This document shows positions 29,615 through 37,225 of a DNA stretch of 64,000 bases, piece after piece (positions within the stretch are counted from its first letter, which is position 1; the number at the start of each line of letters is the position of its first letter). A program made the position numbers and the translations under genes. Source of the DNA: Faecalibacterium prausnitzii (GTDB lineage Bacteria; Bacillota; Clostridia; Oscillospirales; Ruminococcaceae); assembly GCF_003324185.1 (NCBI RefSeq), contig NZ_PXUP01000007.1, positions 1-64,000 of the forward strand, written 5' to 3'. The notes beneath the pieces are model-generated. The model was not told where the DNA came from, made no database searches, and saw nothing but the letters and a program-made list of their open reading frames with translations.

Positions 29615-29650
29615 AAACGCCCCGTGCCGGTTTCCCGGTACGGGGCGTTT
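29615..29650 (-). terminator. Terminator-like hairpin between kduI and kduD
   Basis: AAACGCCCCGTGCCGG/CCGGTACGGGGCGTTT, 16-bp stem with one mismatch, followed on the minus strand by TTTTGC. It would attenuate read-through into the SDR gene. Confidence 0.75.
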
Positions 29651-29661
29651 GATTGGTGCTT

Positions 29662-30510
29662 TTAGCGCAGGTCAGTGGTAGCGATGTTGTCCATGTCGTC
29701 AAACTCCATGTTCTCGCCGCCCATTGCCCAGATAAACGTATAGTTTGAGGTGCCTACGCCGCTGTGAATGCTCCAAGAGGGGCTGATGACAGCATCCTCG
29801 TTGTGCATCACGATGTGGCGGGTCTGGGTAGGCTCGCCGCACATATGGAACACCACCTGCCCCTCGGGCAGTTCAAAGTAGGTATAGATCTCCATGCGCC
29901 GCTCGTGGGTGTGGCTGGGCATCGTGTTCCAGTTGGAACCCGGTGCCAGCTCGGTCATACCCATGCTCAGCTGGCAGGTATTCAGCACATCCGGGTGGAT
30001 GAACTGGTTGATGGTGCGCTTGTTGCAGGTGTCCACACTGCCCAGCGGGCGGTGGTTTGCATCAGCCATCTTGATCAGACGGGTCTGGTAAGCGCAGTGT
30101 GCCGGAGCAGAGACCATGTAGAACTTGGCGGGATGCTCCGGGTCGGCGGAAGCAAAGGTGACTTCCTTGGTGCCCTGCGTAATGTACAGGCAGTCCTTAT
30201 AGCCCAGCTCGTACTTTACGCCGTCGGCCACCACGATACCGGTGGAATCCTTGCCGATGTTGAACATGCCGATCTCGCGGCGCTCCAGAAAGTAGTGGGT
30301 GCCGAAGTTGGCCCAGATGTCGATGCCCTTGTCGATGGACACGGTCTCGTGCACCGGCATGCAGCCCAGCGTGACCATACGGTCCACGTGGCTGTAAACG
30401 GCCACCACTTCATCTGCCTTGTACAGGCCGGTGATCAGCATCTCGTCCCGCATTTCCTCGGTAGTATAGCGCTTAAAATCCTTCTGGTTGCAGGAATAAC
30501 GGATATCCAT
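29662..30510 (-). CDS. kduI: 5-keto-4-deoxyuronate isomerase (KduI)
   Basis: This 282-residue cupin-fold zinc isomerase converts 5-keto-4-deoxyuronate, released by pectate or glycosaminoglycan lyases, to 2,5-diketo-3-deoxygluconate. Family features: MDIRYSCNQKDFKRYTTEEM, KDCLYITQGTKEV, the metal-site region MPSHTHERRMEIYTYFELPEG and SPSWSIHSGVGTSNYTFIWAMGGEN. The length is standard. GGAGGGAG precedes the ATG, and the gene lies 19 bases after kdgK. Confidence 0.95.
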   Translation of the reverse strand: MDIRYSCNQKDFKRYTTEEMRDEMLITGLYKADEVVAVYSHVDRMVTLGCMPVHETVSIDKGIDIWANFGTHYFLERREIGMFNIGKDSTGIVVADGVKYELGYKDCLYITQGTKEVTFASADPEHPAKFYMVSAPAHCAYQTRLIKMADANHRPLGSVDTCNKRTINQFIHPDVLNTCQLSMGMTELAPGSNWNTMPSHTHERRMEIYTYFELPEGQVVFHMCGEPTQTRHIVMHNEDAVISPSWSIHSGVGTSNYTFIWAMGGENMEFDDMDNIATTDLR

Positions 30511-30529
30511 GGCGGACTCCCTCCTGCTC

Positions 30530-31555
30530 TTAGCGCTGGATACGGCCGGAACCGTCGCCGCCGGCCAGCTTCTCGACCTCGGACACGGTCATCATGTTGT
30601 AGTCGCCCTCGATGGAGTGCTTCAGAGCGGAAGCTGCAACTGCGAACTCGACAGCCTCCTGGGTGCTCTTGCCGGTCAGCAGGCTGTAGATCAGGCCGCC
30701 GCCGAAGGAGTCACCGCCGCCAACGCGGTCGATGATGTGCAGGTCGTACTTCTTGGAGAAGCAGTACTCGTTGGAAGCAACATCGTACAGCATAGCGCTC
30801 CAGCCGTTGTCGAATGCGCTGTGGCTCTCACGCAGGGTGATAGCGACCTTCTCGAAGTGGAACTTGTCAGCCAGCTGCTTGGCAACGCTCTTGTAGCCCT
30901 CAGCGTTCAGCTTGCCGCCGTAGATATCGGTAGCCTCAGCCTCGATGCCGAACACGTCCTTTGCGTCCTCCTCGTTGGAGATGCAAACGTCAACGTACTG
31001 GCACAGATCGGTCATGGCAGCGCGGGCCTGCTCACGGGTCCACAGCTTGCCGCGGTAGTTCAGGTCGCAGCTGATCTTCACGCCGTGAGCCTTAGCAGCC
31101 TTGCAGGCCTCGCGGCAGATCTCGACAACGTTCTCGCCCAGAGCCGGGGTGATGCCGGTGAAGTGGAACCAATCCACACCCTCAAAGATCTTATCCCAAT
31201 CAAAGTCGGAGGGCTGAGCCAGCTGGATGGCGCTGTTGGCACGGTCGTAGATGCAGACGGAACCACGCTGAGAAGCGCCCTTCTCGTTGTAGTAGATGCC
31301 CACACGGTCACCGCCGCGGGTGATCATGCTGGTATCAACGCCGTAGCGGCGCAGGCTGTTGACAGCGGCCTGACCGATGGCGTGTGCGGGGAGCTTGGTG
31401 ACGAAGGCTGCGTCCAGACCGTAGTTGGCCAGAGAAACAGCAACGTTGGCCTCGCCGCCGCCGAAGCTGAACTCCAGGCTGTTAGCCTGAACGAAACGCT
31501 CGTAGTTGAAGGGCTGCAGACGGACCATCAGTTCGCCAAAAGTAACGACTTTCAT
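30530..31555 (-). CDS. kdgK: 2-keto-3-deoxygluconate kinase (KdgK)
   Basis: A 341-residue PfkB/ribokinase-family sugar kinase. FSFGGGEANVAVSLA binds the sugar; the C-terminal signature DRVGGGDSFGGGLIYSLL carries the catalytic Asp and anion hole. By operon context the substrate is KDG, giving KDPG for the downstream aldolase; sequence alone would not exclude another keto-sugar. AAAGGAG lies upstream of the ATG at 31555. Confidence 0.88.
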   Translation of the reverse strand: MKVVTFGELMVRLQPFNYERFVQANSLEFSFGGGEANVAVSLANYGLDAAFVTKLPAHAIGQAAVNSLRRYGVDTSMITRGGDRVGIYYNEKGASQRGSVCIYDRANSAIQLAQPSDFDWDKIFEGVDWFHFTGITPALGENVVEICREACKAAKAHGVKISCDLNYRGKLWTREQARAAMTDLCQYVDVCISNEEDAKDVFGIEAEATDIYGGKLNAEGYKSVAKQLADKFHFEKVAITLRESHSAFDNGWSAMLYDVASNEYCFSKKYDLHIIDRVGGGDSFGGGLIYSLLTGKSTQEAVEFAVAASALKHSIEGDYNMMTVSEVEKLAGGDGSGRIQR

Positions 31556-31590
31556 TGGTTATTCTCCTTTATATCAGGTGTTTCATTCAT

Positions 31591-31620
31591 CCCGCCGCAG
31601 GGCATACCCGCTGCGGCGGG
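31591..31620 (-). promoter_or_regulatory. Intercistronic hairpin between eda and kdgK
   Basis: CCCGCCGCAG/CTGCGGCGGG, a perfect 10-bp stem with a 10-base loop. On the minus strand no T-tract follows it, so it is more likely an mRNA-stability element than a terminator. Confidence 0.55.
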
Positions 31621-31648
31621 GCTTTTACGGTAAAAGGGGGACAGGCGC

Positions 31649-32611
31649 TTATGCCTGCACCAGATGGAAGGCAAAGCCGGCGATCTCGTCTGCCATGTAG
31701 CAGGCAACGGTCTTGCCGTTCTTCACGTTCTTGCTGTCCAGATCGAACTTCACGCCGCGCTGAGACAGGTGGTAGATGGCACGGTCCACGTTGTTGCAGC
31801 CGATGGCGATGTGGCCATTGGTGCCGCGGCCGGGCTTCTTCATGATCTCGAACTCCTTGTTGCCGACAAAGATGCTGGAGTTGCCGGGAGCGACCTTCAT
31901 GTTCAGCATAGCGCCGATCAGGTTAGCCACCTTCATGGCCTCCTCCTCGTTGTCGGTGTTGATGCCGACATGCAGCAGCTTCAGGCCCAGCATGGTGTCA
32001 ACAGCTTCCTTGCTCTGTGCAGTGATCTTTGCCCAGTCGCCGGCCTTGATCACATCGCTCTTGCACATCCAGGTGCCGCCCACGGCAAAGATCTGGTCAT
32101 AGCCCAGATAATCGTTGACGTTCTTGGCGTTGACACCGCCGGTGCACATCCAGCGTGCGCCCTTCAGGGCAGCGCCGATGTTCTTCAGCATGCCCACGCC
32201 GCCGTTTGCCTCAGCGGGGAAGAACTTCAGGGCCTCGCAGCCCATGTTCATGGCCTGCTGCATCTCGCCTGCGGAGCAGGTGCCGGGCATCATGATGCCG
32301 CCCTTGTCGATGACGTGCTTGCAGACCTCGGGGTCGAAGCCGGGAGCAACGATGAAGGAAGCACCGGCAGCCATAGCACGGTCGGCCTGCTCGCAGGTCA
32401 GAACGGTGCCGGCACCCAGCAGCATCTCGGGCATCTCCTCGTGGATCTTGCGGATGCACTCTTCAGCACAGGCAGTGCGGAAGGTGACCTCAGCTGCGGG
32501 CAGACCGCCCTCAGCCAGAGCCTTGCACAGGGGCAGGGCCTCATCAACGCTGTTGAAAGCGATAACAGGGATAATGCCGATCTGATAGACCTTTTCTACG
32601 ATGGGATTCAT
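31649..32611 (-). CDS. eda: KDPG aldolase fused to a VOC domain
   Basis: A 320-residue protein. Residues 1-208 form a class I KDPG/KHG aldolase: EVTFRT, GAGTVL, and the Schiff-base Lys129 in ALKFFPAE. Residues 211-320 form a vicinal-oxygen-chelate (glyoxalase-like) domain, from LLHVGINTDNEEEAM to AGFAFHLVQA. It cleaves KDPG to pyruvate and glyceraldehyde-3-phosphate, closing the pathway. The VOC half could detoxify methylglyoxal or modulate the aldolase; it has few obvious metal ligands beyond His214 and the NGHIAIG histidine. The start at 32611 follows AAGGAG. First gene of the operon. Confidence 0.9.
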   Translation of the reverse strand: MNPIVEKVYQIGIIPVIAFNSVDEALPLCKALAEGGLPAAEVTFRTACAEECIRKIHEEMPEMLLGAGTVLTCEQADRAMAAGASFIVAPGFDPEVCKHVIDKGGIMMPGTCSAGEMQQAMNMGCEALKFFPAEANGGVGMLKNIGAALKGARWMCTGGVNAKNVNDYLGYDQIFAVGGTWMCKSDVIKAGDWAKITAQSKEAVDTMLGLKLLHVGINTDNEEEAMKVANLIGAMLNMKVAPGNSSIFVGNKEFEIMKKPGRGTNGHIAIGCNNVDRAIYHLSQRGVKFDLDSKNVKNGKTVACYMADEIAGFAFHLVQA

Positions 32612-32694
32612 AACGCATTTCTCCTTTTATATTTGAACTCTCTCGGTGCGTCGGGTTTGCTCCAGTGGGCGCAATACCCCCATACGCGCTTATG

Positions 32695-32728
32695 ATACTA
32701 GTATAAACGAACAGTCCGTCTTTGGTAA
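32695..32728 (-). promoter_or_regulatory. eda-kdgK-kduI-kduD promoter with GntR operator
   Basis: Minus-strand TTACCA (32723-32728), a 17-bp spacer and TATACT (32700-32705). The palindrome ATACTAGTAT (32695-32704) overlaps the -10. The identical 10-mer is at 34604-34613 in the promoter of the GntR gene. The remainder of the gap up to 32848 shows no gene. Confidence 0.75.
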
Positions 32729-32848
32729 TACTCAACAAGCACAATGTTTTGCATAAGAGCTTGTATACATTGCACAAAAATGACGAATGACCCGAAAAAT
32801 CGGGGCAAATGCCGGTAAAAATGCTGGAAAATTGCTGCAAAAACTGGC

Positions 32849-33757
32849 TCAGATGCCAAGGGTTTCCAGTATCTCGGCCACGCCGTCATGGTCGCAGTCG
32901 GCTTTGCTGACAAGGTGCGCCAGCGCCCGGATCTCCGGCATGCCGTTGACCATCACAGCGGCTACCCCGGCCTTTTGCAGCATGGCGCGGTCGTTCTCAC
33001 TGTCGCCCACCGCAAGGGTGCATTCGTGGGGGACGTCCAGCCGGTCGGCCAGTGCGCGCAGCGCCTCGCCCTTGTCCACACCGGCAGCGGTCACCTCCAC
33101 ATTTTTCGGCGACCCCTGCACGATCTCCACGCCCGGGACGGCGCGGAAGCGGGGCAGCGCAGACGCAGCCTGCTGCGGGGTTTCAAAGAATACGCAGAGC
33201 TTTTCAACGGCAAAGGCGTTGCGGCTCATCCACTCGGCTGCGTCCCGCAGAATGGTAAAGCGGCCATCGTTGGGCTGGCACGCTTCGGTGCCGTCCTTCT
33301 TTGCTGCCCGGGCAGCGGCCAGCGCTATGCTGTGGGCATCGGTGCAGGCGTATCCGTCCGAGAAAATGCGCAGGTCGGCGTGGCAGCTCTCGCAGACGGC
33401 AAAGGCTTCGCGGGCAGTCTCCACCGGCATCAGGCTGTGCAGCAGGCAGACCGGGGTGCTGGTGCGGTGCTCTTTTGCGTTGGAATAGCGGCTGTACACT
33501 GCGCCCACGGGGTCGGTGCCCAAATCCCACACGGCGGCACCATTGCAGGTGATGACGTAGCGGATGCCGGGCAGCTGCGCCACCTCCGGCGGCAGACTGG
33601 CCAGCGGACGGCCGGTGGCGGGCACGATGTACACGCCTTTATCCACGGCAGCTTGCAGGGCGGCGCGGGTGCGGGGGGTGACGTGCCCCTCGCGGTTCAG
33701 CATGATGCCGTCCAGATCCAGCGCGACCAGACGGATGGCGGGAAATTCTTGTGGCAT
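32849..33757 (-). CDS. HAD-superfamily (Cof-type) phosphatase
   Basis: A 302-residue type IIB HAD hydrolase. Motif I reads ALDLDGIML, with Ile where most members have Thr (DxDGT). Motif II lies in ATGRP, the lysine in VDKGEALRALA and motif IV in VGDSENDRAML. It probably removes phosphate from a sugar phosphate or cofactor; the substrate cannot be read from sequence. The start at 33757 has AAAAGGAG upstream. It has its own promoter, so it is probably not part of the hexuronate operon. Confidence 0.88.
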   Translation of the reverse strand: MPQEFPAIRLVALDLDGIMLNREGHVTPRTRAALQAAVDKGVYIVPATGRPLASLPPEVAQLPGIRYVITCNGAAVWDLGTDPVGAVYSRYSNAKEHRTSTPVCLLHSLMPVETAREAFAVCESCHADLRIFSDGYACTDAHSIALAAARAAKKDGTEACQPNDGRFTILRDAAEWMSRNAFAVEKLCVFFETPQQAASALPRFRAVPGVEIVQGSPKNVEVTAAGVDKGEALRALADRLDVPHECTLAVGDSENDRAMLQKAGVAAVMVNGMPEIRALAHLVSKADCDHDGVAEILETLGI

Positions 33758-33795
33758 GACGTACTCCTTTTATAAATAAGATGCAGCTTGCTTTT

Positions 33796-33845
33796 ATTGT
33801 ATCGCAGGGAAAACATTTGCGCAAGTGGACGGAATGTGCTATAAT
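33796..33845. promoter_or_regulatory. Overlapping divergent promoters sharing one -35
   Basis: The palindrome TTGCGCAA (33817-33824) supplies TTGCGC to both strands. Plus: TTGCGC (33817-33822), 17 bp, TATAAT (33840-33845), toward the PAP2 gene. Minus: TTGCGC (33819-33824), 17 bp, TACAAT (33796-33801), toward the HAD gene. Confidence 0.75.
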
Positions 33846-33881
33846 AACACGTCAATTCACATAAAAAATAGGAGAAACGAC

Positions 33882-34523
33882 ATGAAACTTAGCCAACTGC
33901 GCAGCCGGTGCCGCCCGCATTTGTGGTACCAGCTGTACTGGGTGGTGTACCTGATCTGGTTCTTCTGGCTGGACCTCACCGTCACCGCCCCGAAATATAT
34001 CCTGCACAGCCCGCTGGACGATCTGATCCCCTTCAACGAGTGGTTCGTGCTCCCCTATTGCAGCTGGTTCCTGCTGCTGGCGGGGGTGACGGCGGCGCTG
34101 TGGTGGTGCGATACCGCCACCTACGATAAGCTTTGCCTGACCATGTTTTCCGGCATGACCTTCTGCCTGATCGTGTACATGATCCTGCCCAACGGGCTGG
34201 AACTGCGCCCTGCTGTGGAGACCCTTGGCAGGGACAACCCGGCGCTGCGGATCATGCAGCTGCTGTGGAAGGCGGACGCCGCCGTGAACGTCTGCCCCTC
34301 CATCCACTGCCAGAGCTCTGCCTGCATGGCAATGGCCTTCAGCCACAGCAAGCTGGCAGAGGGCAAGCCTCTGCGCAAGGTGCTGGCGTGGGCGTGGGCG
34401 GCGCTGATCTGCCTGTCCACCGTGTTCACCAAGCAGCACTCGGTCATTGATGTGGCCTGCGGCTTGGCGGTGGCTTTTGTGTGGCTGCCGGTGATGTACC
34501 GCCCGGCGCGGGCACTTCATTGA
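33882..34523 (+). CDS. PAP2-family membrane phosphatase
   Basis: A 213-residue protein with about six TM helices. Two of the PAP2 motifs are clear: CPSIHCQSSAC and STVFTKQHSVIDVACG, which supply the catalytic His pair and Asp. The first KxxxxxxRP motif is absent, as in the inositolphosphorylceramide-synthase-like (PAP2_3) branch. It likely acts on a lipid phosphate such as undecaprenyl pyrophosphate or phosphatidate. The start at 33882 follows GGAG; no terminator is evident before the GntR promoter. Confidence 0.85.
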   Translation: MKLSQLRSRCRPHLWYQLYWVVYLIWFFWLDLTVTAPKYILHSPLDDLIPFNEWFVLPYCSWFLLLAGVTAALWWCDTATYDKLCLTMFSGMTFCLIVYMILPNGLELRPAVETLGRDNPALRIMQLLWKADAAVNVCPSIHCQSSACMAMAFSHSKLAEGKPLRKVLAWAWAALICLSTVFTKQHSVIDVACGLAVAFVWLPVMYRPARALH

Positions 34524-34568
34524 ACAAAATAGCAAAAAATTGCCCTTGATTTTCGGTTGCTCCTGCTA

Positions 34569-34613
34569 TTGACAGTTGCCCGGCAGTTGGGTAATATGGT
34601 CATATACTAGTAT
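34569..34613 (+). promoter_or_regulatory. GntR gene promoter with operator
   Basis: TTGACA (34569-34574), 17 bp, TAATAT (34592-34597). The palindrome ATACTAGTAT (34604-34613, extended to ATATACTAGTATAT) covers the expected transcript start, so the regulator should repress itself. Confidence 0.8.
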
Positions 34614-34646
34614 ATCACCAACTGACCCCGAAGGGAGAACACTGCA

Positions 34647-35321
34647 ATGGCATCTTTGAGTGCGAGGGAACAGGCGTATCAGACCATCCGCAGCCGGATC
34701 ATCACCATGGAGCTGAAGCCCGGCGACCCCCTGAACGACAGGGAACTTGCGGAGCAGATGGGCATCAGCCGCACCCCCATGCGGGAGGCGCTGATCATGC
34801 TCAACATTGCCCACATGGTGGACATCAAGCCGCAAAGCGGTACCCATGTGGCGCCCATCGACCTGAAGCGGATGGAGCTGGAGCAGTTTGCCCGCTTCAC
34901 CCTTGAAAAAGAGATTTTGAACCGCGTGCGCGGCCGCTTGACCGACCAGCAGGAGCAGGAATACCGGCAGGTCATCGAGAACTACCGCTTACTGGAAGCC
35001 GACCTGACCCAGCCGAACCGGGAGACCCGCCTGCTGGAACTGGACAACCAGTTCCACCGCAAGGCCTTTGAGATCACCGGTATGGAGGCGCATTTTGACC
35101 ATATGCTGAGTGAGCTGCAGCATGTGGAGCGCATCCGCAAGTTCAGCTTGCAGACCAACGAGAACAAGTCCGTCTGCGCCGCCCACACCCGCATTCTGGA
35201 AATGGTGCTGCACGGCACCGCCGATGAACTGGGCGAAGCGCTGGAAAGCCACCTGAACCGCTATAAGCTCTCGGTGGAGCAGGCCCGCAGCGTCCACCCG
35301 GAGTATTTCACCGAAGGGTGA
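34647..35321 (+). CDS. GntR/FadR-family regulator of hexuronate catabolism
   Basis: A 224-residue protein: winged helix (residues 8-75; REQAYQTIRSRIITMELKPGDPLNDRELAEQMGISRTPMREAL region) and a C-terminal FCD effector domain with the DNQFHRKAFEITG metal/ligand region and AHTRILEMVLHG. FCD members of this kind usually sense sugar acids. Its presumed operator occurs before the eda operon and before itself, which supports control of the KDG pathway, probably relieved by a pathway intermediate. The ribosome site is GAAGGGAG. Confidence 0.88.
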   Translation: MASLSAREQAYQTIRSRIITMELKPGDPLNDRELAEQMGISRTPMREALIMLNIAHMVDIKPQSGTHVAPIDLKRMELEQFARFTLEKEILNRVRGRLTDQQEQEYRQVIENYRLLEADLTQPNRETRLLELDNQFHRKAFEITGMEAHFDHMLSELQHVERIRKFSLQTNENKSVCAAHTRILEMVLHGTADELGEALESHLNRYKLSVEQARSVHPEYFTEG

Positions 35322-35334
35322 AAAGAAATTGTTT

Positions 35335-35377
35335 AAATATGGCTCCAAACACCTGCAGGTGTTTTGGAGCCATATTT
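35335..35377. terminator. Long palindrome after the GntR gene
   Basis: AAATATGGCTCCAAACACCT pairs with AGGTGTTTTGGAGCCATATTT with one bulged T. A/T arms flank a GC core. Its centre matches that of 8566-8596. Confidence 0.7.
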
Positions 35378-35396
35378 ATTTATACAATATAAAAAG

Positions 35397-35439
35397 CCCG
35401 CCGGCAGAGCAGTGCATCGCTGTCTGTCGGCGGGTTTTC
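35397..35439. terminator. Bidirectional terminator
   Basis: CCCGCCGGCAGA/TCTGTCGGCGGG stem extended by AGCAG/CTGT pairs, followed by TTTTC on plus and CTTTTT on minus. It sits between the GntR gene and the convergent membrane protein. Confidence 0.8.
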
Positions 35440-35461
35440 TATTAAGCAGCGGGGGAAAAGG

Positions 35462-36136
35462 TTAGTTCTGCTTGCCGGCCTCAGCCTTCATGGCGTTGTA
35501 GCCGATGAGCACGGTCCAGACGTAGGCGCAGGTCTTGGGGATCATCAGCATCCCGATCAGGGGGTTGACGTCTGCCCACAGCACCACGGGGATATAGAAG
35601 CCGAAGCTCAGCACGATGGTCAGCCACATCCAGCGGAAAGCCTTATCGTTGTTCTGTTTGGCGCTGCGGTAGAACAGCACGATGATCAGCAGACCCAGCA
35701 GGGCAAAGGGTACATTGCGCAGGATGCCCCATGCCAGCGGGGTGTGGTTGGTGAGCCACTGGTTCTGCGGCATCATGCACAGCACGATGCGCACGGCGGA
35801 CAGGGCGTACACAGCGGCGGTCACGTTCTTCTGCCCTTCGATCTGGTAGCGCTTGCGCCAGACGTAGTACAGCAGCACATAGAACATGGTCATGGTCACA
35901 GAGGTGATCCACTTGCCCAGACCCAGCGGCACGGCGTAGCTTTCCAGACCAGTGGTGCACAGCGCCAGTGCGCGGGGCACCAGATGGAAAGAGTCGCCCG
36001 CGCCCAGCACAACGGCCATCAGGCCGAACAGACGGAACTGGGTGCCCGCCTTGCTGCCGCGGATCATGCGGATGCCCACCGTAAGCACGGTGACCAGATA
36101 GAAGATGTCGAAAACGGTTTCAATGATTGCTCGCAT
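35462..36136 (-). CDS. Multi-spanning membrane protein, unknown function
   Basis: A 224-residue protein with about seven hydrophobic helices and short loops. Conserved-looking polar sites include GAGDSFHLVPRALAL in helix 2-3, YYVWRKRYQIEG and a lysine inside the last helix (MLMIPKTCAYVWTVLIG). No family is recognised with confidence. The start at 36136 follows AAGGAG. A TetR gene lies directly upstream on the same strand, and the same operator precedes both, so a role as a regulated exporter or sensor-type protein is plausible. Confidence 0.75.
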   Translation of the reverse strand: MRAIIETVFDIFYLVTVLTVGIRMIRGSKAGTQFRLFGLMAVVLGAGDSFHLVPRALALCTTGLESYAVPLGLGKWITSVTMTMFYVLLYYVWRKRYQIEGQKNVTAAVYALSAVRIVLCMMPQNQWLTNHTPLAWGILRNVPFALLGLLIIVLFYRSAKQNNDKAFRWMWLTIVLSFGFYIPVVLWADVNPLIGMLMIPKTCAYVWTVLIGYNAMKAEAGKQN

Positions 36137-36269
36137 ACGTTTGTCTCCTTTGTTTGTTTTGATTGCAGTTTTTTGATTTTATAGGGAGCCGGCGCGGCAG
36201 AGCCGTACCGGAGGCATCGTAGGGAAAAGGGCTTGCAGTAGTATGGTCTGCGGGGCGCAAAAACCAAAT

Positions 36270-36282
36270 TGAACAGTGTTCA
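36270..36282 (-). promoter_or_regulatory. TetR operator before the membrane protein gene
   Basis: TGAACAGTGTTCA, near-perfect palindrome, matching TGAACGCTGTTCA at 36906-36918. A possible promoter (TTGGTT, 16 bp, CATACT on the minus strand) lies just downstream. Confidence 0.7.
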
Positions 36283-36300
36283 CATTCGGACTTAAAAAAC

Positions 36301-36328
36301 TCCCACAAGACTTGTGGGATGTTTTTTT
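36301..36328. terminator. Terminator of the TetR gene
   Basis: TCCCACAA/TTGTGGGA stem with GAC loop; T-tracts on both strands (ATGTTTTTTT on plus, GTTTTTT on minus). Confidence 0.85.
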
Positions 36329-36330
36329 GT

Positions 36331-36879
36331 TTAATAAATGGTTCTGCGCACGATCTCCAGCACTGCAGAGGGGTCGAAGTTCTGCTGCACCACCGCGGAC
36401 AGCATCAGGGAGAACAGGATGCCCGCAAACTGTTCCGGGGTGAACTGCTCGGTAAAAGCGCCCGGACGGACTTTGGCATCGTGGCACAGCACGTTGCACA
36501 AAGCATCCAGAATGTGCTGCCATGTCTGCCGCATCTGCTGCTTGCCGCCGGCAGTGTCCTGCTGCACAAAGCCCAGTGCATGGTGGGTGAAGAAGCCGGG
36601 ATATTGCTGGCAGCCGTATTCCATCTGCCGGTACATCCACTGGATGCAGGACCGGGTGTCCTGAAACACAGTCTCATCCTCCGGGTGGTGGAAGATGTCG
36701 TTCCAGATGCTTTCCACCGCCGCGCTTACCAGCTCGGTCTTGGAGCCGAAGTAGTTGTAGATGCAGCCCACGGAGACCCCGCAGGCTGCGGCGACCGCAC
36801 GGATGTTGACCGCTGCCCAGCCGTTTTGCTGGATCAGCTCCCGGCTGGTTTTCAGGATGTCCGCTTTGGACGTTGCCAT
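36331..36879 (-). CDS. TetR/AcrR-family repressor
   Basis: A 182-residue regulator. The HTH is typical (SKADILKTSRELIQQNGWAAVNIRAVAAACGVSVGCIYNYFGSKTELVSAA region). The C-terminal ligand domain is helical and divergent; the inducer is unknown. ATG 36879 is chosen; GGAGGTG lies 14 bases upstream, a long gap, while the alternative ATG at 36906 precedes that site. Matching TGAACRSTGTTCA sites lie in its own promoter region and upstream of the membrane-protein gene. Confidence 0.88.
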   Translation of the reverse strand: MATSKADILKTSRELIQQNGWAAVNIRAVAAACGVSVGCIYNYFGSKTELVSAAVESIWNDIFHHPEDETVFQDTRSCIQWMYRQMEYGCQQYPGFFTHHALGFVQQDTAGGKQQMRQTWQHILDALCNVLCHDAKVRPGAFTEQFTPEQFAGILFSLMLSAVVQQNFDPSAVLEIVRRTIY

Positions 36880-36905
36880 TGGATTCGTAAGCTCACCTCC
36901 CAACA

Positions 36906-36955
36906 TGAACGCTGTTCACGATGCATAGTATACAGCGGCGGCTGGCGGCTGTCAA
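36906..36955 (-). promoter_or_regulatory. TetR gene promoter and operator
   Basis: Minus-strand consensus TTGACA (36950-36955), 17 bp, TATACT (36927-36932). The operator TGAACGCTGTTCA (36906-36918) covers the start of transcription. Confidence 0.85.
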
Positions 36956-37093
36956 GGGGAAAATAAAATTATCTGCGCCGTTATCCCGCAGCCACATAGG
37001 GAAAAACAGCCGGAATGTCAACGATATGATTCAAGTTTACATCTCCTAAAATGTGCCAAATTCATGTCAAAATAGTAACAATTCTTATTTTAT

Positions 37094-37144
37094 CGTTAAT
37101 TTTTAACGAAAAAAGCTTGCTTTTTTCGTCAACGTGCGTATAAT
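37094..37144 (+). promoter_or_regulatory. Lipoprotein promoter embedded in stacked palindromes
   Basis: TTGCTT (37117-37122), 16 bp, TATAAT (37139-37144). Two palindromes overlap it: TCGTTAA-TTT-TTAACGA (37094-37110) and CGAAAAAAGC-TT-GCTTTTTTCG (37108-37129, containing the -35). Operator function is inferred. The 346-bp gap from 36880 holds only this and the TetR control region. Confidence 0.65.
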
Positions 37145-37225
37145 GGAAGGACATCAGACAACCGATGCAGCTGGTATGCTGCCGGGGGCCTGACACCAAC
37201 AAAAGAAGAAAAAGGAGATTTCCCT

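Noticed and set aside
35462-36136. Microbial rhodopsin (about seven helices with a lysine in the last)
   Set aside because: The surrounding residues do not match retinal-protein motifs, and a lysine in a helix alone is weak evidence.
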